Assembly (NCBI GenBank): GCA_949361645.1 | Contig: OX442434.1 | Location: 1,046,104 to 1,110,103, forward strand | Direction of reading: 5' to 3' | Length of the DNA: 64,000 nt | Origin: Spongilla lacustris | Lineage: Eukaryota > Porifera > Demospongiae > Spongillida > Spongillidae | Shown: piece by piece, positions 45,835-58,497 of the stretch | Position numbering within the stretch: the stretch's first letter is position 1 | Layout: each line of letters begins with the position of its first letter | The notes under the pieces: model-generated | Seen by the model: only the letters and a program-made list of their open reading frames with translations | Told to the model about the DNA's origin: nothing | Databases searched by the model: none | Program-made: the position numbers and the translations under genes

Positions 45835-46407
45835 TCACGTGGTCGGACTCTTGCCATCGCGAGTTCTACTAGATCTAGAGAGCTGTGGACTTCCGGGAAT
45901 CGTCGGTCTTTTCGGACTTGCAGTGATGGTAATCCCCGGATAGTGTTGTACCGGATTGGCCTGAAGATTTCGGCAGTTAGGTACACAACCATGATTTGAA
46001 GGAAAATTACCTTGAAACATAAAGTGCTCCTGTACTTTCTGACTTCTTCCTCTTCCTCACGCTTTCGCTGTTCCTCAGCCAGTCTTTGCTGTTCTTCCGA
46101 CAGCTTTAAGCGTTTTTTGTACTCTTCATCGAACTTTTGTCTCTCTTGTATTCGACTTTCCAAAACCAGATTGAAGGGTTCGGGTAACGTCACCTAAAAA
46201 GAAAAACCGTAGCAGCGTCCTGTCTACAACTGGTATCTTCCACGGTAGTGATGGTACCCACCCACGACAATAGGCTAGTGTATCATAAGCGCGCCTAGCT
46301 ACTATGCCATGGTCTACGGGTTGGCCCTACGACACACCACTTACAGTGCTCGCTGGTGGTCTTTTCGCACTAGGTGAGCGACTCGGTACTCCGGTGGCTT
46401 TCGCCAT
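45835..46407 (-). CDS. Small TPX2-domain protein
   Basis: Three exons (46345-46407, 46011-46193, 45835-45960) join over short GT-AG introns to 123 residues. The sequence is MAKATGVPSRSPSAKRPPAS, then VTLPEPFNLVLESRIQERQK, a charged helix EEYKKRLKLSEEQQRLAEEQ, then KANPVQHYPGITITASPKRP and SPQLSRSSRTRDGKSP. The order 'P-PFNL...R..ER..F' + Glu/Arg-rich helix + 'KA-PV-HY' + 'P-KSP-L' is that of the TPX2 C-terminal motif, a microtubule/spindle-associated module. The protein would be a stand-alone single TPX2 unit, far shorter than vertebrate TPX2. The stop of the Bcl-2-like gene lies 93 bases upstream on the same strand. Confidence 0.75.
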
Positions 46408-46500
46408 CCACAAATGTACACACACAGCTCCGACGCGTACTTCCGTGTGGGTATAACCCTTTACTAATTAGGTTGCCATTTGAGACAAAAATAACAGACG

Positions 46501-48851
46501 TCAACTTTTATTCGCGAAATACGCCAAGACACCACACACCGTATGCACGATTGCGGGACTCAGGTTAACCGCAGTGTCATAGACATACTGTAAGGAACTC
46601 TTCCTTGCTGGCACAACAGGGTTAGATTGTACTTCAGGCACGGTGTCTGGAGGCAGTGTGGTTCCTGGAGGTTGGGTGGTTTCAGGAGGCTGTGTGGTTC
46701 CTGGAGGTTGGGTGGTTTCAGGAGGCTGTGTGGTTCCTGGAGGTAGCGTGGTTTCAGGAGGCTGTGTGGTTCCTGGAGGTAGTATGGTTTCAGGAGGCTG
46801 GGTGGTTTCAGCAGTTACCACTGATCTTGGTAAGCAATCGCTTCTACTCCTCTTGTGCGTACGAGTAGGGATGACTATCCGGATGGATGAGTTTGGAGAG
46901 ACAGAGGGAGTCTTCCCCAACGTTAGAACATATGGTGGACCTTTACCATCAAGAAAGGTGACCTTTTTTGTGGAGCTGTCAGTCTGGTCACCTGACTCTC
47001 CTGCTTCTTTGTCATACAGAGCCTCAACGCTGCTGGCCTTGGAAAGCAAGACTTTTGAATCCCCCTTGATGCTATCGGCCCTCAGCAGTGAGGGCGGTAG
47101 GAACTCCTGAAATATGTAAGGATACTCCCCGCTGTCCCATCGGTCATAGTCCCTCGCAATCTCGGAATCGGAGTAATCCTCTGCATATGGAGCCTGGGGA
47201 AGAGACAGTAATCCTGCTCACCCGGTACAAGACAATTTAAACTCCATCCAAAGCCATACCATGGTCCCAGACCGTACACAGCTGCAGATGATTACATCAC
47301 CACATGTGCAGCTTGCAACGTCAGGGTCTGGGGCCGAGACTAGGCATGTCTGAGGTCTCAACAGTCCCTTATATGGATGCACACATGTACCCTCTTTCCT
47401 CCTCCCTCTCTCTTTCCTCCTCCCCCTCTCTCACTTCCCACATTTATCCCCTGCCCCTACACACTTACCCATTCTCCATCGGTCCCCACACATTGCACCA
47501 CACACTCCTCCATCACCGTGTCGGTGTAGTTCTTCACAGTGCTGTGAAGCTCAGGAGCCCCTTCAAGAATGCGCCGACCGAAGCACGCCAACATGAAGAC
47601 CCGGTCCAAGGCAGTGGACCCTTGGAGGATAAGTTTGTGGGATGCCTTGTAGAAAGAATCGTAAGATATGCTCGTCTCAGCTGTGTCAGCAAGGACACTC
47701 TCAAGGGCCTTGCTGATCTGGTCGGCGTACTGCTCGTCAATGGTGTCCCCTATGCGTGCTATCTTGTACGAGATGTAAGTGCTAGGCACGGGTTCCATGT
47801 TGTTCCTCGTCATGAAGTCGATGAAATCCGGGTCGTTGAGGATTTGAGGACGTAGGGTGTTGGGCGGACGTCGCGGATCGGACGCTACAGGTGCTGGCGT
47901 ATCGCTGAGTGAGCGGACGTGGGCGGGCGGGGCTAATACAGGTGAGAGCAGTGTGTCGTGGATTCTGCCGCTGCTGTCGCCATCGCATTCCACAACGCCT
48001 TCGTAGCTCGAAGTGGAGATTATGGACGGGGAACGAACCCCCGTGGTGTTTATGCCGGAAGACGATTGGTGTGTCAGACTGCGTTTGATGCGCGGCTCGG
48101 TCACTGAAACATCATCTATTAACTGCTCTTCGCCTAAAAAGGTGAGCTTCTTTAATGTATCTCGCCGAGCAATGGGTGCTTGCTGCATTTGCATGTGCAC
48201 GTCGTTCAAAGAGCCTTCATCGCTCGCAGCCACATTTTCGTTCCGCAAGACCCACTGCAACTGGGACGCGTCTTCGGAGAAAGAACGATCTAAAGAAGAG
48301 TCTTGACTTTCGTTACAGCTCGGCAGAATGGAGCTTAAAGGTCTCTTCTTAATATACTTCACTAGTTCTGTGGTCTCAATGTCGTGCATTTGCTGAGACG
48401 TGAGGCGCTCCAGAACTCGCTTCTTCTTTGACGGCTGGTTGAACAACCGTTCGCACACCATCTTGGCCGCGTAGCTCGTCGACGCATCGGTGCGGCCCTG
48501 CGTGATCATGACGTTCTTTGTGTACCTCCGGCTGAACATCTTGACCGCGTGGGCCTCCGCCCAGGGCTGGGTTCGCGCGGCACCCTGACGGCGGAGCTCA
48601 TCGAGTTCCCGGATCCGATCTCTTTTAACATCAAACGTCGGATGAGCGACTTGTATTTCTCTTACGCTTTGTCGCTTTCCCACCGCGGCTATCACTCGTT
48701 TCTGACGTAGTGCTTCCGTCAACTTCGTTCGGATCGTTGTTTTAAGTGCAGTGGTCGCTACTTTCAGTTTCGATAATTCCGATAGCTCTGATGTGTAGTC
48801 TATCTTGAACTCCTGGCCGGCAGGACCGACGCGATCCAAATGAGACTCCAT
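46501..48851 (-). CDS. Bcl-2-like protein with long N- and C-terminal extensions
   Basis: Two exons (47469-48851, phase 0; 46501-47193) give a predicted 691 residues. Residues about 359-461 look like the core of a Bcl-2 fold. A BH3-like YISYKIARIGDTIDEQYADQ (Ile364, Ile367, Gly368-Asp369, Ile371) resembles Bak/Bax. A BH1-like GSTALDRVFMLACFGRRILE follows (411-430), then a helix and a BH2-like VVQCVGTDGEW (451-461). Upstream are about 350 residues of basic helical and then Ser-rich sequence. Downstream are an acidic stretch, a 12-residue TTQPPE..TTQPPG repeat and a weakly hydrophobic end LSPAIVHTVCGVLAYFANKS that could be a tail anchor. A long linker before the tail recalls BCL2L13. Role (pro- or anti-apoptotic) cannot be read. 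It is divergent from PATL1 by 91 bases. Confidence 0.72.
46643..46810 (-). repeat. 36-base coding minisatellite (Thr/Pro repeat)
   Basis: About four and a half copies of a 36-base unit (+ strand GGTTCCTGGAGGTTGGGTGG then TTTCAGGAGGCTGTGT) that encodes alternating TTQPPE and TTQPPG/TTLPPG hexads in the Bcl-2-like protein. The frame is preserved. Confidence 0.93.
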
Positions 48852-48942
48852 CACAAATATTATTAGGTGCAAAGTTGTGCAGTTAAGTAACTTCGGCTAA
48901 TTAATGTCCACGTGCTGTGCCCGCCCACCATTGGCGTTACAT
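48852..48942. promoter_or_regulatory. Bidirectional promoter region, Bcl-2-like/PATL1
   Basis: Only 91 bases separate the two start codons. It contains CCACGTGC (E-box-like) near 48909-48916 and CCATTGGC (inverted CCAAT) near 48928-48935. The function is inferred. Confidence 0.58.
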
Positions 48943-49258
48943 ATGAATCAGGAGGAGGTAAGCACATAATATGACGCCTCTACCGGCGATCAAACTCACT
49001 TCCGTTCCGTTAGGGTTTTGTTGGAGACCTAGGGACCGATCTCGATGCGCTCAACGATGAGACTTTTGGTTCTGGGGCAATAGGTGCGTGTTCAAACCGT
49101 TTTCCACTGTCCCGTTATTCAACCGCCGTACTAAAACTGTAGAAGATGACTGGGAGACAGTCCACACAAAGATTCTGGAGACGGAAGTGACCTCAATTGC
49201 TGGCGATGCTCCTGGGACTCCGCAAGTTTCCCTTGCTGGGGAGGAGGATGTAAATAAT

Positions 49259-49308
<50 letters not shown>

Positions 49309-50750
49309 GATCAAACAGATACCCTGGTACTTCAGCTTAACGTATACCTCGGCTATCTATCTACACATATGGTTATGTATTTACCTTCTGATTTCGTAAC
49401 TAACTATGACTTTGACACAGCATATTGGCAGAAGTATGAACGATAAAGCACTATGATTACTTTAGTTCTTACAGCATTGGAAATCATGTGCGGTTCATGC
49501 ATTATCAGTAATTGAAGTTTTACAGAATTTCATTAATATAAAATATTTAATTGATTTTGTAGTCATCCCTCACCTCAGTAAGCACAGTCTGTACCATTGG
49601 CCTTGTCGCTGTCAACTTGAAATATGCAATTCTATCGTACTGCTTTGCCATTCAAATGTTACTTGTTCCAACTTGATGCCTTCAGTTTCCATACAAGGAT
49701 TTGACAGATGACTGATAAAATTAGTAAAGTGACCAATTCTACTTGTGATCAATGGTAATTCTACTTAAATAAGGACAATTGGAGATTAAACATTAATGAG
49801 TTAGTGGAGGTGTGTGTGTGGTGTGGTGTGTGTGTATGTTGTGATATGTGTCTCACTGTTTAGGCATTCAAAGACCAATTTGTTGAATTCATTGGAGTGT
49901 GGCAGAACATGACAGAATGTTAATTGAATGGGGGGATAAGGGTCAGGTATAGGTGCAGGCTTGATGTCAAAGTGTGTGTTTTGTATTGTTTATGATTTAT
50001 GATTTATCTTTCCCAGACACTGCCTTCATCACTTAGCAACCTAACTCTCAAACAGCTTTGGCCATCATCTTCAAATGAGGTCATTTTCAGTGGCCTCCCC
50101 TCCCCTCACCCTCACCTCCCTCACCCTGCTCCCTCACCTCTTCTCCCTCACCTCTGCTCCCTTACCTCTCCTCTTACCTTTGCTCCCTCTCCCTCACCTT
50201 TCTCCCTCACCTTTCTCCCTCACCTCTTCTCCCTCACCTCTGCTCCCTCACCTTTGCTCCCTCACCTTTGCTCCCTCACCTTTGCTCCCTCACCTCTTCT
50301 CCCTCACCTCTGCTCCCTCACCTCTGCTCCCTCACCTTTGCTCCCTCACCTCTTCTCCCTCACCTCTTCTCCCTCACCTCTTCTCCCTCACCTCTGCTCC
50401 CTCACCCCTTCTCCCTCACCTTTGCTCCCTCACCCCTCCTCTCTCACCCCTCCTCCCTACCTTCTTTATCCACATCCCCTACAGATAAATTCTATTTGGG
50501 CGTCTCCTCAGATGTCAGCAGCCAAAGATGCATTTCCTACTCCACAAGAGCCCTACTCTAGCCTGTCCCACATTCCCCCTCACCAACACCATCACCCTCT
50601 GCACTCACAGCACCCTCAGCACCCTCAGCACCCTCAGTACCCTCATCATGATGGTATTTCAGCTCCAAAGATGCTCTTTGCTGAGGACTTGGAGAAAGAA
50701 CTTACCTCTGAGAGCAGCTCCCCTCAAGTGTCCACTGCATCTCCACTGTG
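48943..50750 (+). CDS. PATL1: PAT1 homologue, 5' part (mRNA decapping)
   Basis: PAT1 proteins bridge deadenylated mRNA, the Lsm1-7 ring and the decapping machinery in P-bodies. Exons 48943-48957, 49014-49083 and one from 49143 join over 56- and 59-base introns. They give MNQEEGFVGDLGTDLDALND then ETFGSGAIEDDWETVHTKIL, matching the conserved PAT1 N-terminus ('NDDTFGSGA-DDDW'). Later exons give TLPSSLSNLTLKQLWPSSSN, INSIWASPQMSAAKDAFPTP, a His/Gln/Pro-rich segment and SAPKMLFAEDLEKELTSESS. The frame meets a stop at 50748-50750 but also a donor (CCACT|GTGAGAG) just before it, so the gene probably continues. The conserved C-terminal PAT1 domain is not found before PSMA1. It may lie in the gap or be lost. 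Confidence 0.75.
49262..49303. repeat. (TG)n microsatellite
   Basis: About 20 TG units a few bases after a PATL1 donor (GAGGAT|GTAAATAATTATG). Confidence 0.92.
50095..50465 (+). repeat. 14-base minisatellite (CTCACCTCTGCTCC) ending at an acceptor
   Basis: About 25 copies of CCCTCACCTYTKCT in a PATL1 intron. The array leads into the acceptor TTTATCCACATCCCCTACAG before the exon encoding INSIWASPQ. Confidence 0.92.
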
Positions 50751-50831
50751 AGAGGGGGTGGTCTGGTGGTGTGGTGGACTGTGCACTTTTTATGCATAGA
50801 GGCTTGTACTGTGATTTTGGTACCATACATG

Positions 50832-51215
50832 GCCCCAGTACCCCATGTGTACAGGCCCCAGTACCCCATGTGCACAGGCCCCTGTACCCCATGTGTACGG
50901 GCCCCAGTACCCCATGTGTACAGGCCCCAGTACCCCATGTATACAGGCCCCAGTACCCCATGTATGCAGGCCCCAGTACCCCATGTATACAGGCCCCAGT
51001 ACCACAATGTATACAAGCCCCAGTACCCCATGTATACAGGCCCCAGTACCCCCATGTGTACAGGCCCCAGTACCCCATGTGTACAGGCCCCAGTACCCCA
51101 TGTATACAGGCCCCAGTACCCCATGTATACAGGCCCCAGTACCCCATGTATACAGGCCCCAGTACCCCATGTATACAGGCCCCAGTACCCCATGTATACA
51201 GGCCCCAGTACCACA
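50832..51215. repeat. 23-base minisatellite (CAGTACCCCATGTATACAGG)
   Basis: About 16 copies, two subtypes (GTGTACAGG and GTATACAGG), located between the last PATL1 exon seen and the assembly gap. Confidence 0.94.
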
Positions 51216-51300
51216 GTTAGTACATGTATGAATAAGCACATGAACAAGTAATCCACGACCATTTCAGTTTGATGCTATTGAGTGAGAGTAATGATAGGAC

Positions 51301-51500
51301 NNNNNNNNNNNNNNNNNNNNNNNNNNNNNNNNNNNNNNNNNNNNNNNNNNNNNNNNNNNNNNNNNNNNNNNNNNNNNNNNNNNNNNNNNNNNNNNNNNNN
51401 NNNNNNNNNNNNNNNNNNNNNNNNNNNNNNNNNNNNNNNNNNNNNNNNNNNNNNNNNNNNNNNNNNNNNNNNNNNNNNNNNNNNNNNNNNNNNNNNNNNN
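51301..51500. other. Assembly gap (200 N)
   Basis: Exactly 200 N between PATL1 and the next features. Because PATL1 lacks its 3' half, the true missing length may be several kilobases. Confidence 0.99.
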
Positions 51501-51677
51501 ATGGGTGAGGTGGGCTTATGGTGTGGGTGATGGGGACCTATGGCATTCTGAGATGAACGCTTATGGAGACACCTTGGGCTATGTGAGATGGTGCTTATGG
51601 AGCGTGTTGTGGATTTACAGTTGAGGTGGACATGTGCGATGGATCCACAACCATGTCCATGCACTAATGACATTTTG

Positions 51678-51854
51678 ACTTACCAAGTCATATTTGGCAA
51701 CAATCTGTTCTCTATCTGCAGAAGACGTATGGTTGGCCATCTTCCCTATTATAGGCTGGCCATCTTCCCTATTATAGGCTAAGCAAGTAACCTGTCGACA
51801 TAACCACGCTATCATAACAACGCCATCATAACATATACACACACACGCATGCAT

Positions 51855-51891
<37 letters not shown>

Positions 51892-52420
51892 CATGCACAC
51901 GCACGCACACACACATGCATGCACACCTATGGCGCACGCACACACACACGCACATACACGCACACACACACGCACACACACACACGCACACGCACACACT
52001 ACACACACACAACACACACACAAACGCTGGGTTACGAACCATGACCCAGTTTCATAAATCCAAACCACCCAAAATAAATCACGCGCCCACACCCTATCGT
52101 CTGCTCGACCTGGATAAGAATGACAATTAACAATGATGCTGGAGCAAGGTCTCGAGAAAGGTATACGATTCAAGCATTTGCGTGTACAAATTCGTGTCAC
52201 CAGCTGCCGCGCACAAATTATGTACCTCCATACTAGTAGAGTTTTCGTTAGAACAAACGATACCTCGGCTAGAGCACACACGGCTATCTCATGCGTACTA
52301 TTCCCGCACTCCAAAAAAACGCAGAAATAACGAATGTAAAAAAACTCACCGATGTCTGTTCGAATGTCTCGTTGTCTGTTCCTCGTTCGACGTATTGATA
52401 GAATCTTCAAATTTTAATCA
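51678..52420 (-). CDS. Possible orphan exons of an unknown gene
   Basis: Three minus-strand stretches look exon-like by frame and splice signals. The first is [20 protein letters not shown] from ATG at about 52420, with donor ATCG|GTGAGT. The second, near 52040-52115, follows acceptor TATCCAG. The third, near 51680-51800, contains [16 protein letters not shown] and ends at donor TTG|GTAAGT. The rest would fall into the gap. I do not recognise a family and the joins are uncertain, so this could be spurious. Confidence 0.25.
51735..51780. repeat. 23-base tandem duplication
   Basis: GGCCATCTTCCCTATTATAG followed by GCT occurs twice head to tail. Confidence 0.9.
51838..52022. repeat. (CA)n with CATG/CACG interruptions
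   Basis: Long alternating CA tract with GCATGCATGC islands. Confidence 0.92.
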
Positions 52421-52518
52421 CGACTAACCGCGCCCACATACAATATTATCAAAACGTCCGATTAATAACGTAATAATGATTATATGTATGCAACGGGGCT
52501 ACACTTCAGATCTTGTGA

Positions 52519-56746
<4,228 letters not shown>

Positions 56747-56868
56747 TCCCTACCAGCTGAGTGTATACCGTAAACCTTAAATACTCTAATTGTGAGCCTA
56801 ACATTTCACCTCAACTTCCGTTTTTTTTTGTTGTTGTGATATAATTATTGTTTAAGCTACATGTAGAT
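56747..56868. promoter_or_regulatory. Bidirectional promoter region, PSMA1/MANSC gene
   Basis: 122 bases between divergent start codons. It contains ACTTCCG (ETS-type core) near 56814-56820. The role is inferred from geometry. Confidence 0.55.
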
Positions 56869-57318
56869 ATGAATCATCTCTACCCTCGTCTCTACCAATT
56901 TCTTTACTGCCTCATCTTCGTCGTTCTACTTTTTAACCTAGTTCAATGTGCGACTAATGTGAAACAGCTCTGCGCGTCAAAAGATGTTGATATCAACGAT
57001 GGATTGATTATTGACATTAAAAATTCCGTGGCATATGGCGCAAAGGTACTTGGAGGAACGTACGAGGAATCGACTGAAGCCTGCACTTCAAGCTGTTGCA
57101 ACATCGAAGGATGTGATCTTGCTCTTTATAAGAAAGAAGGTGTATCGTCGAGTGGTAAGAACTGCTATTATATGCGATGCGGAGTTTTGGCCAACTGCAA
57201 GATGGTCAGACACGAAGGTTTCGCCAGCGTCGTTATGATGAAAAGTGGAAAAGAACATGCGACCCAGGGTGAGCGTATATACATATACGTTATTGTGTGC
57301 GTGCGTGCGCGCGCGTGC

Positions 57319-57375
<57 letters not shown>

Positions 57376-58406
57376 TATGCGTGTGTGTGTGTGTTTGTAT
57401 GTGTGTGTGAGTGTGTGTGTGTGAGTGTGTGTGTGTTTGTGTGTGTGTGTGCGTGTGTATGTGTGTACCTTTGGGGGAGGGGTTGTGGTGTGCATTTCTG
57501 GGAAGAGTAATTTGCTTAGCCAAGGTTTGTTATAACCACTGCTGCAAATGTTATCTGTGTGCCCTCACCTCTATATGCCTCCATCCCTGTGTGCCCTCAC
57601 CTCTACATGCCTCCATCCCTGTGTGCTCTCACCTCTACATGCCTCCATCCCTGTGTGCCCTCACCTCTACATGCCTCCATCCCTGTGTGCCCTCACCTCT
57701 ACATGCCTCCATCCCTGTGTGCCCTCACCTCTACATGCCTCCATCCCTGTGTGCCCTCACCTCTACATGCCTCCATCCCTGTGTGCCCTCACCTCTACAT
57801 GCCTCCATCCCTGTGTGCCCTCACCTCTACATGCCTCCATCCCTGTGTGCCCTCACCTCTACATGCCTCCATCCCTGTGTGCCCTCACCTCTACATGCCT
57901 CCATCCCTGTGTGCCCTCACCTCTACATGCCTTCAATTGTCTTTGTGTTTGCCCTCATAGACATAAGTAAAGAGGACTTGCCCAAGGAGCCAGTTCCCAC
58001 CCAACACACACACCGCACAGAAGAGACCAGCACTCCAGCTACATCACCTGTCCCCACCACACTACCATCACCTGTCTCCATCACTCTACCATCCAGTGCA
58101 TCACCTAGCACCAATGGACCACTGCTATCCACTGGTTCCCAGACCGCTGTCCTTCCAAACCTGTCTTCTGCTGAAGAGGTTGGCAACCAAGCTCCTGGCC
58201 TGGGCACCACCACCACCACCACCATTGATGACTGTGACAAGGATGGGTGTGCAGGACTGGGAGTCATAGTGACAGCAACTGTGGGTGCCATAGGTCTCCT
58301 GCTGGTACTCGTGGTCACCTTGGTGATTGTGAAGCGGACTTATGACTTGCACAAGAGAAGGAAATTCACCAACGTGGACTACCTGATTAATGGGATGTAT
58401 GCATGA
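56869..58406 (+). CDS. MANSC-domain type I membrane protein
   Basis: Two exons (56869-57268 and 57961-58406) join in phase to 281 residues. A signal peptide (FLYCLIFVVLLFNLVQC) is followed by a Cys-rich MANSC domain at about residues 35-122. Key features are ACTSSCCNIEGCDLALYKKE, then NCYYMRCGVLANCKMVRHEG and FASVVMM, with the CC pair and spacing typical of the domain. A Ser/Thr/Pro-rich, probably O-glycosylated stalk follows, then one membrane span (VTATVGAIGLLLVLVVTLVI) and a short basic tail ending FTNVDYLINGMYA. Vertebrate relatives are MANSC1 and LRP11/KIAA0319-type proteins, of which the DYLINGMY tail is reminiscent. The ligand is unknown. The intron is almost all repeat and is partly open in frame, so unspliced reading is possible but less likely. 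Confidence 0.85.
57310..57466. repeat. (GT)n microsatellite next to a donor
   Basis: Long GT tract with interruptions, beginning about 40 bases after the donor of the MANSC gene intron. Confidence 0.92.
57549..57937 (+). repeat. 32-base minisatellite ending at an acceptor
   Basis: Twelve copies of CCTGTGTGCCCTCACCTCTA followed by CATGCCTCCATC. The array leads into the acceptor TTTGCCCTCATAG|AC, which itself reads like a mutated repeat unit (TGCCCTCAC). Confidence 0.94.
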
Positions 58407-58497
58407 ATGAACAGCTTGGAATCAAACGCCTTAAATATAATATTCATTTTTTTTTGGGTGTGTGCTTTTTAATTGCATCATAAATTGTTTGGTCATT

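Noticed and set aside
47197..47280. Extra exon of the Bcl-2-like gene (VYGLGPWYGFGW...)
   Set aside because: Its phases fit neither the donor at 47469 nor the frame of the following exon; joining the two main exons directly keeps the frame.
57411..58406. 331-residue + frame running through the repeat into the MANSC gene tail
   Set aside because: The repeat-encoded part (CALTSTCLHPCVP...) is better explained as an intron with acceptor CATAG at 57960; the splice gives a standard signal peptide-MANSC-stalk-membrane layout in the right phase.
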